From positions 32,947,001 through 33,011,000 of the forward strand of contig JAMPIT010000566.1 in assembly GCA_026261815.1 (NCBI GenBank): DNA of 64,000 bases, written 5' to 3'. Position numbers and translations under genes: made by a program. Below the pieces are notes generated by a model that ran no database searches, was not told the origin of the DNA, and saw only the letters and a program-made list of their open reading frames with translations. Each line of letters begins with the position of its first letter. Position 1 is the first letter of the stretch. Origin of the DNA: Monarcha castaneiventris obscurior (taxonomy: Eukaryota > Chordata > Aves > Passeriformes > Monarchidae). Shown here piece after piece: positions 19,874 to 33,304 of this stretch.

Positions 19874-22800
19874 TAGAAATGAGGTAAAGCAGTATGGTAG
19901 ATGCCAGTCAGTGAGGGCTTCCTCTTAGTTACCGTGTTTATTAGCCTCAGCCGGGTGGAAGACACAGCAGCCATTTGAATAGGACATGAATTAATCAGCT
20001 GACAGCATTGGGTGTGTTGGGCTAGTGAGCAGCAGATTTCTCTCTTACTTAGATCATGTTCTTACCTTTTGCTTGTGCATATTTATGCTGCAGTAGTGCT
20101 CAGAGGCCCCAGAAGTGAAGAAATAACTGCACTGCGGACATTTATGAAGTTGTTATGACTGCTAATGCTTCTTCCTGCTCCACTGCTACAAACTCTGCCA
20201 TAGTGCAGCAAAGCACTGAATGGTTTCTGAAGGAAGTGTGTGAGGAAACCTGAATTTTTAGCCTCACAAGGAAGAGGCTGGGGGGAATGGAGGGAGGAAA
20301 GGAGAGGAGGCTGGGATTTCTGAGGCTGCATCAGTAGTTTAAAGAGTTGTTGAACATCTATCTTGCTCATCCTTTGGCGATCCTAAGGAAGCAGTTGCTG
20401 CCACTGCTGTTTCTGAAGTGGCTGATGCTGCAGGTTAATGTGCTTGCTGTATCTATCCCCTCATATGAAGGAGTATCTGGACAGGCTTGTGTAAAACGAC
20501 TCAATTTTTCCCAGGATGAAGAAATTTTTTTAATATACCAGAGCATGACTTCGGATAGGATACCTGGCAAGTCATATTCAGAGGAAGACACTGCAATAGG
20601 TTTTCTGGTACACAGTTTGGTCATCCTAAATCCACTGAAGTCCTCATTCAGGCATCTCTGTCGAATTCTGTCCTTGCTATAGGACAGGCCCAACTGGTGA
20701 TCCTGTAAGGCATCTTGATCTGTGTGTGGAGACAGATTTAACATAGCTTAGGAGGTACTGCCTTTTGCACCAAGGAGATAATCCAGTTTCCAACTTCTGA
20801 CTTTCCCAGATTGGCACATTGCTTTGTGTAGCCAGGAGATACGGACTTCCACAGCAAGTGTCTTAACTTTCAGCACATAGAAACTTTACAGAAAAACTTG
20901 GAAACTGCTCTGACTCTGAGATGGCAACCTGAAACCAGAATTTTTCATGTTATAATCAAACTTATAAATCTCCCAAGTTTCCACACTGATTCTACAGTAT
21001 TACACTAAACTTTCATTTCAAATCATTCTGGAAGACTCAGTATAGCTTCCTCTGTCGTTTTAAAGAAAATGTATTGCATGATCTGCCACTACCATAAAGG
21101 GGTCACACAATCTGTAAGGGCTTCATTTACTGCCATTTTCTTCTTTGGCTGAAGTGTTTTAAGATTATGAAACTGGGTCAGTCAAGGCCTGTAATCCATT
21201 TACTGCCTAGTTTTAAAGGCTCAAGAAGAATTTAAATGATGCGTAGATTTTGTGCTGGCTGTGTCCACTTGGGACAATTTTATCCATGTGAATTCTCATT
21301 CAAGCTGCCTAGACTCCCTCTATTGCTGTGGTTTTGTGAAGCCAGTCTTTGCAGTGCAACCATCAGCCTTCCATAAAGCTGCAGAACAGCAGTGACAGCA
21401 AACATCTTTGCCAGGGGCACATGTGCATCATTTACCTGGGAACTTGAGCTTTTGAAGGATTTTGAAGATCTAAAGTGCATATGGAATGAGTGTAATAAAG
21501 CTCAGCATAGTGCCTTATAAATGGGAATGTGATTTTATAAACAAAATCTCTGTTTTCTTTTTATGCTTTCACACGCACAAACTGAGAAATACCAAAATGT
21601 GTGCGTTTGATTGGTCTGTCCAAGATTATGTGTGTGGTCACAGAATAAGGATACTGTTTGTTTTCCTCATTGTGCCTCTGGGTTTCTTGGTTGGCAAGTG
21701 AACTGATTTTGAACTTGTTTTTTATATTCTCTAGGTGGGAGTGATGTTTGGGATACTTCACCTCACTATTTTGTTTCACTCTTCACAAATCAATGAATTT
21801 TGTGAATGTGTGTTGCCTTTGTGTATTTTGTGGTCCTGGACTTGTTCTTTGTCTTGTTTGATACCTTATCTTTAGGTCAGTTTGTTCTTTCTCTTTGTTC
21901 ACATATCCTTTTAACACATCCAACTGCTTCTTCTGGTACTTTCATACACACACAGAAAAACTTCCACTCACACTCCATTAATGCCAATCTTAATATTTTT
22001 TCAAATCATTGCAAAAGAAATAAGTAGGTCCTCCTATTTTCCTGAACACTTTGTTCAAGTGCAAGCCTCACTTTTTATTTAATCTATACAGCAGGATATT
22101 GAATACACTTAGAAGCCTGTGCCAGTAAGAAGGGACCCCATTTACTCTCTGACTTTAGGATTCTGCACTATTCCAGAGGGTCATTAGTGGAACAGAGCCA
22201 AAAGGACATTCAATTATTTGCTCAAGTCTGAAAGGCCAGTGTTTCACAAGTACAGAACATGCTATTAACAAGGATGAACCTTTTGGCAATGTATCCTTTC
22301 TACTGCAAAATACTTGCTGTGTGGAACCTAAGACCCTTATTACAAATTCATTAATGATTTAAATGCATCCTGGCAGCTTTCAGAAGCATTGCAATCATGT
22401 GGAAGCAAGCAAAGAAATAAAAAGATCATTGGTTTGTGCAAAATAATACAACTATGCTCATCTTTGATTGAGTTTTTTAGTGGAAAAGGAATACTTGAAC
22501 TTTTTTTGAAAATTAAAAGAAATTTCTGCTACATTACATCTCACCAGTTGATTTAGAAGTCTTGTTCACATAAGAGATAACTCAGTGTATTTTATCAATA
22601 AAAGAAGAAAGATGTGTAAAATGAGCACGATCCTTGGTGTGTTGGAGGAGTTGTAAAATCATGTTGTAAAACGTAACTACCCATTGTCAGAATATAACAT
22701 TTTAACAGGAAAATCTAGCTTTCAAGAAGTCTTTTAATTTCTTTATAATATTTTAAACACTCTCCCCAAGTTCTGGGTTTTGCCTAGAGCACTCTTAGTT

Positions 22801-25800
22801 TGGAGGCAGTTTTTGTTACAGAGACAAAGGTGTCAGAAAGTGGATCTGAGAGTGAGCAGTATTTATTTCCTTGGGCCAAAATGATAGTCACAGTCAAAAG
22901 GTAGCATTTATTGTGGTAGACGCTTGAAGAAGTATCCAGTAACTGATTTCTAGTGCAGTTTTCATAATAATATTTTTCTCATTAAGCATCTGTTATGGAA
23001 ACAAAAGAGACAGTATGTGATCACAAGTCAGAGAGGAAGCATTGAATAGGATGCACTGAAATGACAAGTGTTGTGTGTAACACAGTCAACCCTGATCTAA
23101 GGCCAAAACTAAAGATTCAGACTTTCAAAATTCCATCTCTTATTTCTATAGAGCCAAACACAGCTGAGCTTTGGATAGGGTTCCTAAATGCTTTAAAAAC
23201 TCTTCCTTCTGTAAGGAGATCAAGTTCGTCCCACTTGCTCAGATTTGCAGAATAAATTGATGTAAAGAAAGCTTATAATTAATCTCTCTAACCAGTCTTC
23301 CATGAAGAACTTAAAGTTTAACAGTTTTCTTTGACACTGATAAATGATATCAATAATAATAATCATCATCATTGTCTTCAGAATGAGGCATCTTCCCTCT
23401 CCATTCAGTCATGAGTAATTTGCATGGAGGGGCACCGAAGAACAGTGTGGTGAAATCACCCCCCGGTAGCTAAACAGTCTGAAAAAATTAAGCCTTTGCA
23501 TAAACTACAGGTAAATTTAAAAAAAATTCCCCAAACAAGAGACCTATGCCTGAAACAGAGCAACAAGCCTGGAAATATTTAGGTTGGTTTATATTTATTT
23601 ACGAATGTTTGTAGCAGATGGTTACCAGCATTTCATCAGTGTGGCTGTTAAAGCAACTTAAAAGCTGTAACAAACAGCCCAATTTATGTAGCAGCTCGCT
23701 TGCTTTAGCCCACTCTCACTTGTGTTACCCAGAATGGCTCCCATTACAATTCATCACAGCTAAGTAGCTGAAAAAGGAAATAGTGCAAAACCAGGAAAGC
23801 AGCATGGCTGTCCAAAGCTAGAGATCAGTGGTTTCCCCATCACGGATGCTTGCTTTGAGTGATACTTCTGTGCACAATGGTTTTCAGATTTCTCACTCTC
23901 TTATGTTCACAGTGTACCTGGGTTATTAAGGCTTGGAGAGACTGCAGATACAGACACCACCTTAGCTGCTAGTTAGGTATAATTTACCTCAACACTTTTT
24001 TTTTAAGAGAGCATATTTAGCAGATGAACTAAGCTAATCTGCTCTTTCCCCACATTACCCTCATTTTCATACAACAGCGAAGGTGGCTTGGATGAGGTGA
24101 TGGCTGACAGGTGAAGGTGGATATTCAAATGGGTGTCTATGATACATATTGGTTAAAAAATACTGTCTGAAGAAAAGAGATACAAATGAGGATCTCAGCT
24201 TAATTTCCCCCAAAGAAGGCCTCGCACCTAAGAATATTGCATTTAGAATTGTCATCTAGAATATACACTTTTGTATACCTCCCAATGAAACAGAGAGCTG
24301 AACTCTTCTCTCTTGGATACCTAATTTGTTCACAAATTCAAGAATAAACATTATCTCTTCATAGGCAGCTGGATGAAACTACTTGTGATGCCAGTGTAGA
24401 TAGCAGAAAACATCAAATTTATCACCATAAAAAGGATGGACAGTATGAATAAACAGTGATTTTAAAATGGAAACAGGAATGCTTGCTTTGTAAACATTTA
24501 TTGTGAAGCTTACTGTCCTCTTTCTTTTCTAGAAAGTGGTAAGGAAAAGGGTGGTTGCTGGTTAAGGAGAATGTCACTGCAGATGGCTCAGAGGAGAGTG
24601 CACCACCATCATTTCACTGTCTGACTTGGCCTTGGACTGCCTGGTGTCAGAAACCTATGCTCAGCAAGAGCTCAAAGTGTGTGCGCACATCGGTGTCTGA
24701 GCAAGTGTTATTGACTGTACATTTGCAAACTGGAAAGTTACTGACTGCACGCATTTGTTCCTTCCTGGGAAAATTCTATCTACAGGGACCATGTGCAACA
24801 TCATACAAACCCTGTGGAACCTGAACTGGAAATGGCTGCAGTTTATGCTGATTTAGTTGATTACGTTAAAATTACTACAATGCTGAGAATAAAAGGGGTT
24901 TTTTTTCCTTTTCTGTTTTTCATTTATATGTGTGCTCAAAACAACTTTTATGAGTGTGCCGATTTTGACCAAAATCTAGCAATATATCCTCTGGGAGAAA
25001 ACCAGGTTACAACCACCCTTCCCCCCACCAGGTTCAGGAAAAAATATTCCTCAAAGGAAAGTGAAAGAGATAAAACCTGTTTATTAACAAACACACAGGA
25101 AAAGGATAATAATGCTAAATAATAAAACCCATCGCTATAGTGAGAAAACCTGGGAAGAAATTAGAGTTCTCTCGTAGGTTCTCGGAGCTGGCATTGGGGG
25201 TGGCCTTAGGCCTCCTCCGGGCCTCAAGAAAAGTTCTCCTGATGTGTTCTGATGTTGTTGAAACAGTCCAGAAGAGAAAAAAAAAGAAAAAAACACCAAA
25301 GTACCAGGAAACACACCAGAGAAAGAGAAGAAAAAAAAAAACTAAAAAGCTGGCTGAAGGGACAGGCAGGGTGCTCCCTCTGTGCTACCGCCGCCAGGGA
25401 GAACGCAGAGGAGTCTCTATCTCTGTGTCCTTGGGAACTTGCTTTGAAAAGTTTGTTTGGTTTTTTTTTTTTTTCTCCCCTCTCAAGCTCAGTTTAAAGG
25501 CACAAAATTAATTTTTTGGCATAGAGCCGTGATAGGGGATACACATCATAGAGTCACCCCAAGACAATGAGAAAATCTCCTAAACTAGGAGTGATGTGCT
25601 TTAAAAGGTTCTTTCTGTGTGACTCGGCACATTCCACAGCAAGTTTCATTTAAGACCAAGCTGTGCATGTTTAGAGCCGATGCTTGCAGGGTATATGCCC
25701 ACTGTACACTTTGCTGAGGTCCTCCCTCAGAGCTGAGGAGCTCTGAGCTTACCCATTAGCCCAGCATGGGAACATTTCCATGTCACAGCATGACTGATGC

Positions 25801-26937
25801 TCCCATTGACTCATTATTGCTGTACCCGTTCACGTGTGGTGGAGCATGGAGCCGGTAGCTCTGTGTGCCAGGACCTGTGGTTGTGCCACCCATGGGAGCC
25901 CTGGCACGCCTGGGAACGACAGGGCTGTGGGGCAGGGATGCAGCGCTACTGACACTGGCTTGCTTGAATCTCACTGCAGATCCAGCCAGTCCTAGAAACA
26001 GACAGGCATTAAGTTAGTTTTGGGTCTAAAGCAGCTCCAGACTGAAATCGCCAGACTGAGAAGGGGATGATGGATGTGTGCAGGCTGAAAACTGGCTGGG
26101 AGCCCTGAATAACTCTCCAGTGTAGACATCGATGCTTTGGAGGAGACTTTGGCAGCATCTCCACTTACCTTCTACCAAGTGCTGAATCATCCTGCTCAGC
26201 TGGGATGAGCAGCACCTGGCCAGGGGAGGGACGCCAGGGATGCCACTGTGCTAAGGGGCTGTGCCCGACTGGGGCTCAGGGTGAGCTTTGAGGTTCAGGG
26301 TGAATTTAGGGGTTTGGGACACTCTCGGTTCCTGGACGGGAGCACAGACGCTCTCCCACCCATGCAGGGCAGATGCCTCCAGAACCAGGCAGAGCCAGAC
26401 GTGCAGGGTCTGTATGAGAATGAGGCAGATTCACCAGACACCAGGCAGGCAGATTTATGTGGTTGCCCTTTTCTGTGCTGCAGAGGGGAGCCAGCACATT
26501 GCCATCTCTTGGGAAGCAGAAGCTGTGGGCCTTGCTGCTGGTGGATGCAGCCAGTGCTGTTGGACTTGTCTTAGAAATTCCTGGTAATGACATATTTAAA
26601 TCAGACTACATTTTCATTAGTGTTTTCACTTCTGGAGAGAGAGGAATGCTGAGCAGTGATCATTATTATTGCTTTAACAGATTGTATCTGTGCATGGCTG
26701 CCACCTGCCACTCTCAGTACTGTGCTGTAAAGAGAGCCCTGGATTTAAATCCTTGTGGTGACCTTGTTGTCAGTGCCACATTTTTAAAGCCCACAGAAAT
26801 CCGGACCCAAATTCTGGAATTTAGAAATAAATACAAAAGAGGTTTCTTTTGCCTTGTGGTTTGGCTTTTGGGTCTTTATAATCCATACTGGCAATTTTTC
26901 ATTTTTCTTTCCATGGTGGGCTAAGATTTTAGTTACA

Positions 26938-27078
26938 GGAAGAAGGGAAGGAAGGGGGAAGAGGGCAGGAAAGGACAGAAGACATGAAAGAAAGAAGGGA
27001 AGAAGGGGAAGGAGAAGAGGGAGAAGAGACGGGAGAAAGAGAAGAATAGCAAGCAAGAAAAAGAAGGAAAGAACAAGA
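26938..27078 (+). repeat. Polypurine (GGAA/GAAA-rich) tract
   Basis: About 140 bp almost wholly A and G on the plus strand, an imperfect mixture of ggaa, gaag and aaag. Such tracts can adopt triplex structures and contain many ETS-type GGAA cores. It also produces a false lysine/arginine-rich frame. Confidence 0.85.
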
Positions 27079-27410
27079 ATTTCTATAGAACAATGCCAGG
27101 AACGGTATGTTTTAGAAAAGTAACTGGTGAAATAAGTTTCACATAAAACCAGAGACGATAATTCTGTCAGGATGTGGCTTGCTGAACAGGTGCGAAAGGC
27201 AAAGTAAATTAATATATGTTATTTAGCAATAGCTTGTCAGCTCCAAATTATCCATGCCAGCATGGACATTGGCAGGGTTGTAGAGCCACCCCATTCCCTC
27301 CTCATAAATTCCATGGCTTGAACTAGTGAACTTGAGATTTCTTGTCCCCTTGGTACTTACGATTCTTGGGACTCACAGCAGTCTAGGTAATAGGTCACCT
27401 TGGTCTTGAA

Positions 27411-27469
27411 TTTTATTTTATTTTATTTTATTTTATTTTATTTTATTTTATTTTATTTTATTTTATTTT
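27411..27469 (+). repeat. (TTTTA)n microsatellite
   Basis: Twelve near-perfect TTTTA pentamers, the last one ending in C. It reads as a false phenylalanine/isoleucine/leucine/tyrosine repeat. Confidence 0.97.
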
Positions 27470-29935
27470 CTGAAATGAGAGCTGGGAATTCAGACTTCTG
27501 CACTCAAGTCTTACCTTTACTTTCTTGGCTATTGAATATGCAGATGCAGAAAGACAGAGTAATTTGGGATTTCTTCTGGCTTTCCTAGCTGGCTGAGGGT
27601 CACAGACATGATATCAGAAGAGGAGTGGGGATCCAGGAATAATTTTTTGGGCTATACTATGACAGTTCAAAATAATTTTGGGGAAAAGACAGTGCTCTGA
27701 GCTTTGTCTGGATGCCCAATGTCCCTAAGACTTGTCCAGGCAGTCACCTGGGTCAGCATGAAATACAGCATAGATTGTTTGGATAGTGTGGCTTTGAATC
27801 CTTATGCTGTGTAAATCCCTACATTCAGCAGTTTAAAAAGGATGTCCAAATTTGTACCAGTGGCAAGTTTGGCCATGTCTTTACTTTATAATCCAAAATC
27901 TTCGTTACAAATCTGAAGAAAATGACTCCAAATGTTGATCCTCAACACTGGGAACTGTTATCATGTGAATGCAAACTGTGGATTGGCTGTGGTCAGAGGT
28001 TTGTGATATGCATTGCTTCCATTTTAAGTGTGTGTAGAAAGAATGGATTTTGTAGTTGAAAGCCTGATAATGCTGTTATCCTTGTTCAGATTTTTAGCAC
28101 CATCTGTTCTTCCCAAGTGGAAATTCCTGACAAATCATATGAGCAAAAGCTTCCTTTATTTCTCCATGCAGTAGGTGAATCATTAGAATTACTGAAATCT
28201 GGTTGGGCAAAGAAATATGTTTATAAAATGATTGGTTTAAGTCTTTGTTGTCTGAGAAAATGACTTTTTAATGTACTGGCAGCTGTCTCCCTCTGGCATG
28301 TTTTCAGTTTAACAGTTTATGTTAGAGCCAGATCATTTGTTTCATAACTGTCGGCAGCGTAACAAACAGCACTTTTAAATCTCCCGTCAGCCCACATACC
28401 ATATAAATGTTATCTGTCCCAACTGGGATACTTTTCCGATCACTGTTTTCTTAATTGTGCCTGAAAAATGCTTAAATAATATGGTCACATTTTAATATAA
28501 TGTGGTCACTCTTTCAGGGCCCACAGAGTCATCTGAAACATTTGGATGTTTCTATTAGGTCATTTTAATTTAGTCAAGGAAGCTACCTGGCACATTAACA
28601 CTGAGTAAATAAATAACTAAATTTATTTGCTGAAGTAATTCTGTAATGCTTATTTAAATCCTACCTAGAAAAAAAAATAGTACTATTTTCTGGTCCCTAG
28701 ACCTTCCAAAACCTAGTGTTAGGCACTGTGCAAATATAGTCTGGATGCTTACAGGCTAAATCAGGGTTTCAATGAAATGTCTTCATACTTTGCTTTCAGA
28801 TGCGGGAGCACTGGGCATCATGGTCTACTTCTTCCTTCTGTATCCAGTGGTGTTCAGCAGACCCAGGCTGGTTTTGTGAGTGCAGAAGTCTGCACAGAAT
28901 TAGCTGTCCATGCTTCCATCCCTTGGGCATTATACAGGACATCCTCACCACCACTTTGGTGCAACACCTGCACCTTAGATTGAAAACTGCATTCTTAGAT
29001 TGAACACTGCAATGAAGTTATAGGAGGGGCGATTGGAAGGGAAACAGAGAGAAGCTCTCTTCTTTTCTATCTAAAGTGGTCTTTTGACATCATTTTATCT
29101 CCTTCATTATATGTTGTGGACATGGCAAGGTAATGTCAGCGTTGGACTAATATTTCTGTTATTGGCAGTGTGGTGCTCCCTTTCCTTGTTCCCTAGGGAA
29201 AATAGAAGATTATAGGCCGATTGGTCTGTAGCACAGTTTGATGCCACCAATACTCATTTGATAAGGGTTCCTTACATCCTTTTGAAGAGATGTTACTGAT
29301 TTTACTAATTCATTAGATCCACTCATTGTGGAACCAGAGCAATCCTCAAGCACCTTAAGGCTTAAAGATGTTCTTTGATTATAACAATAGGATTTTTACT
29401 GTCTCCTCAATCCCATTCTTCAAATAAACTTTGCAGCCAAGTTAGGAAGGATCTTCTGTAAGTAGAAAATTTTCTTGCTAACCACACAGTAAATGTTGCC
29501 AGTCTCTGGTGTATTTCTGAGATGCATCTGTGTCCATGAGCTGTCCCCAGGCTGAATGCATTTGGAACTGAAGCACTTATTCTTATGGATCATGTAAAAA
29601 CAGAACAAATATTAAAACATTCGCAAGTCTTGTAGCACAAATGAAGAGATGCATAAGGAGGGGAAAATACAAACTCTCCCTAGAAAGAAGTGTCTGGATA
29701 AAACATCTGTAAGGGAAAATGTGTCTGGAGGGTGGCTTTTTAGGTGAAAAGCTGAAGCCCCATTCAATAAGTGTTTGTTGACAGGCTGCTGCCATGGGCA
29801 GGAAAGGTGGGCTTTTGATGTGTGGCTTCTGAGATTTTCACTATAATGTGTAGCCGTACTGGTGTGACACCAGTATGAAATGTGGAGCCACAGAGGCAGG
29901 ATTACCAAGGTTGTACTGGCTGTGCATTGCATGGC
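27470..29935. other. Intergenic DNA between two pentamer arrays, nothing recognised
   Basis: About 2.5 kb of AT-rich sequence. No exon, CR1 copy or structured element was recognised. Confidence 0.7.
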
Positions 29936-30195
29936 TTCCCTTCCCTTCCCTTCCCTTCCCTTCCCTTCCCTTCCCTTCCCTTCCCTTCCCTTCCCTTCCC
30001 TTCCCTTCCCTTCCCTTCCCTTCCATTCCCTTCCCTTCCCTTCCCTTCCCTTCCCTTCCCTTCCCTTCCCTTCCCTTCCCTTCCCTTCCCTTCCCTTCCC
30101 TTCCCTTCCCTTCCCTTCCCTTCCCTTCCCTTCCCTTCCCTTCCCTTCCCTTCCCTTCCCTTCCCTTCCCTCCCCTTCCCTTCCCTTCCCTTCCC
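29936..30195 (+). repeat. (TTCCC)52 pentanucleotide array
   Basis: 260 bp equal to 52 TTCCC units with only two variant units: TTCCA ending at 30025 and TCCCC starting at 30171. The opposite strand is pure purine, (GGGAA)n. Since 5 is coprime to 3 and the unit makes no stop codon, every frame is open on both strands. The LPFPS-type and EGKGR-type proteins of 110-197 residues read from it are therefore artefacts. Confidence 0.98.
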
Positions 30196-30741
30196 TCCAA
30201 TTCAAGGTAAAGGCTGGATGTCATGACTGCATTGGGAGAGTTCTCATTGCACATACTGTTGACTGTGTGCTGGTCACAGCTCTAGAGAAGATTTCAGCAA
30301 ATAGAACCACATGAGGAGTGTGGGGATAAAGGGAGAAAGACAGTCAAGAAGGCTCTTTTGGCAGGACTTATGATGAATGGGAAGACCTTTTAACCACAGA
30401 ACTCACCATGTCAGGTAGGCTGATATTCAGTGGCAAAAGAAGCATAATGGTCAGAAAGGGAGCTATGGGACTTGTGTGAATATCTTAGATGATCCAGTTT
30501 CAATTTGAAGAAATACTAAGTTAGGGAAGTACATGTTGCATCTGTTATTTAATCTATCTCTTTGAATTATTTGGATAACCTTAGCGAAGATCCACTCATT
30601 TTGGAATCTGAGAAGCCTGCATGTATTATATTCTATGTATGTCACATGTTTTTTAGAACATGGATTCATATTATTGAACCTCTGGGAAAACATTCCATGT
30701 AAGCTATTTAAGCTGCAGTTGCACCTGTATTTCCCTGCAGA

Positions 30742-30767
30742 AGATATGCTTGTTGCTCCACATTTCA
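30742..30767 (+). repeat. 26-bp dispersed direct repeat, copy 1
   Basis: Identical over 26 bp to 33279-33304 (begins agatatgcttg, ends ccacatttca), with different bases on both sides. Confidence 0.9.
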
Positions 30768-33278
30768 TGTTCATTGTTCATTGTTGGTTCTTGCTGTAGT
30801 TCAGGCACCAGAACTCAGTGTGCTTAAAGATTTGGTAACAAGTAGAAGCTGGAGTAATCTTCAGGGCTAAACAGTTTTATTGTGAAGTCCCAGCTCTCAA
30901 GTGTTAGTAAATGAAGGATCTGCTGAGAAGACCACATGCAAAGATCTCAAATCTGGCTCATTTTTGCTTTCTCTCCGGCTTGGGAAGCTCAGACTCATGA
31001 TATGTAGGCAAAGCAGTCATGTCTACCTGAGCAAGATCCAGTTCTGGGGAGCTCTGCCAGCATAGTGGCATTCAGCGTGGTCTTTTCTCCAAGTGTCAGG
31101 GGTTTGGTGCAGCACAAGATGGAACATGGCTCTCCTGGGTGAAAGCAATGCTGAGGAGAAGGCTGAAATTAAGCCACAGTACTAGAAATAAAAATATTAA
31201 TAATTCTGAGTGCAGTTTTCAAAATTAATTTTATCAAAAAAACCCCTTTGATTCAGTGCTTTGAATTGTGGAAGCTCTCGCAAGATGCTCTCAGCTTTGA
31301 AGTGTGTCCTAAAGTATTTTTTCTTCTATTCAGATGGCAGTGGAGTGTCAGGAATGTCGCATTCTGTGTGTGCAGATGTGTAATAGCATTCATGATCTTC
31401 TGTGATGACACAGGTTTTGTTGGAACTCTCTGACTATAACAGATCTCAAATAAGTGATTGTTCTAAGTAAATTGTCTACACTATTGTTTTCCCACTGCAA
31501 ACAGAACAGATCCATTTTTAAACAGGCTGGATAAAAATGACACAGAATTCAATGTGGGGAAAAAAGGACAATTTCAATTATATTTTCCCTTATATTTCCT
31601 GAACTCTTCTTTTTTTTTAATTTTTTTTTTTCGTTTGCATGGTTCATTCTATTCAAGAACAGACAAACCTTTGGAAAGTGTTTCCTCCCACTAATAAACA
31701 TGGGAATAATACACAATCAGTCACTTAATGTTTTGTCTCTTACACAGCTACAAAAGGGACAGAGCTTGGGAAAACTTTGATAAGGCATTTCTCCAAGCCA
31801 CAGCCGAAGAGAGCTGTGCTTTTGTTTCTTAGATTTCAGATGCTAATTGCAGCAGGATAGTTGTCCAATGCATTAATGAAAGCCTCCAGTAGGACAAAGG
31901 TGCTTCAGCAGTCAAATATTCACGGTTGAGCAGATGAGCTGCAGCCTCAGTATTTTACTGAGGAACATGGTGCTGTCTGCTTGATGAGCCGTTGTGGGGG
32001 GTTCGTGACCTCTCACAGTCATTAGAGGGCCCATGTAAAATTTTGTGAAGAGGCGCTGTCAATCCAATACAGATGATAGCAGCCTGACTCCTGAAACTCT
32101 CACTGCAGCTTTAGCCACATGCAGTATTTTTGCTGTCTTAGATTATGATTTACAGGACATTTACAAGATACTTCATTTCAGAGCAAGCAGAACAGCAGCA
32201 GCAAGAAGGGCAGTGCCTGAGCAAGGTCTCATGTACATGTGCCTTTAGAGGAACAGCCTTTGGAAGGACCGTGATTTACAAGCCACTCTTGCCCAAATAG
32301 GCTGATGTTTTGGGGGATTTCACAGGTCACTCTATCCACCTTTCAGCTCACCTGCTTCCTGTGCACTTGGCCCCACTCCCCTGCACTTGGGGCTGCCTGT
32401 AACCTCATCCACCACCAGCACAGACAGGCATGACCCAGGCCAAGAGGGACATTTCAGGCAGCTTCTGCCTAAGCGGGCAACTGCTTCTACCCTACCATGT
32501 CCCTCATCCCATGGCTCCTGTTTAAACCCTAGCTGAAACCAGATCATGGTGAATGTGCTGATGCTGCTGCAGCCATGAAGCAGAGGGCAGTCTGGAGGGA
32601 ACCCTGCTGCCTTTTCTCTCCCTCTGCGCTTGGGGCACATCCCCAAGGCACTGGGGTCCCTGAGGTACTGCTTCTGATGCAGTGTAACTCAGGGAAAAAG
32701 AAATGTCTGAGGCCAGAGAGAATCCGCACTCATGTCCTTAATTAATACAGTGCTTTGAGACTGGAAATGTTCTACTTAACAGGACACATAAGAAATAAAA
32801 GACATTTATTTTCTAGAGCCTTCTGTTGTAAACTGCAATGTCAGCTAAAATATGTGTGTTTTTAAATTTAGCTTTCATACTATATCAATTCCAGAGCCAG
32901 TCACATTTTCCCTTTGGTATTATTACTAAAGTAATTCTCAGCTGAGCCATAGCTTTATTTTGTGTCTCATCACTCTTTGGTAACTGGAAACACACCACGG
33001 ATACTGTGCATGTACTGGAAAGGAGGAATTATAGGAAAGGGTTGTCTCATCCTTGAGAGTGACAAAGTATTTTCCTGTTAAGAAGATCAGCCACAGACTG
33101 TCTGTTGGAGTAATTCACAGGCAAAAGGTTCTCAAACCATTTTTAGTGATCCACCTTCCCTTTAATAGCCCCAAAATGCCTGCATTATGCTCATGGTGGA
33201 TTCAGAGTTTTTTTTCTATTTCAATTGCAGCAATTAAAAACATTAGATCACAAGCACAGTTTGGGTGGGGTGAGAGGG

Positions 33279-33304
33279 AGATATGCTTGTTGCTCCACAT
33301 TTCA
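33279..33304 (+). repeat. 26-bp dispersed direct repeat, copy 2
   Basis: Second exact copy of the 26-mer at 30742-30767, 2.5 kb away in the same orientation. No wider homology is seen around it. Confidence 0.9.

Larger units (their letters stand above)
15910..27410. other. Intergenic region, no gene recognised
   Basis: About 11.5 kb upstream of AP1S2. I read frames on both strands and found only short or composition-driven ones, none resembling a known protein or flanked by a convincing splice pattern. It holds a GGTT-rich stretch (about 16060-16110), a (TA)n tract, two short tandem duplications and a polypurine tract, each listed separately. I recognise no interspersed repeat. Distal enhancers may exist but cannot be identified without comparative data. 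Confidence 0.7.

Noticed and set aside
29612..30314. Open frames of 110-197 residues made of EGKGR or LPFPS repeats
   Set aside because: They are translations of the (TTCCC)n array, which has no stop in any frame. They carry no information about a protein.
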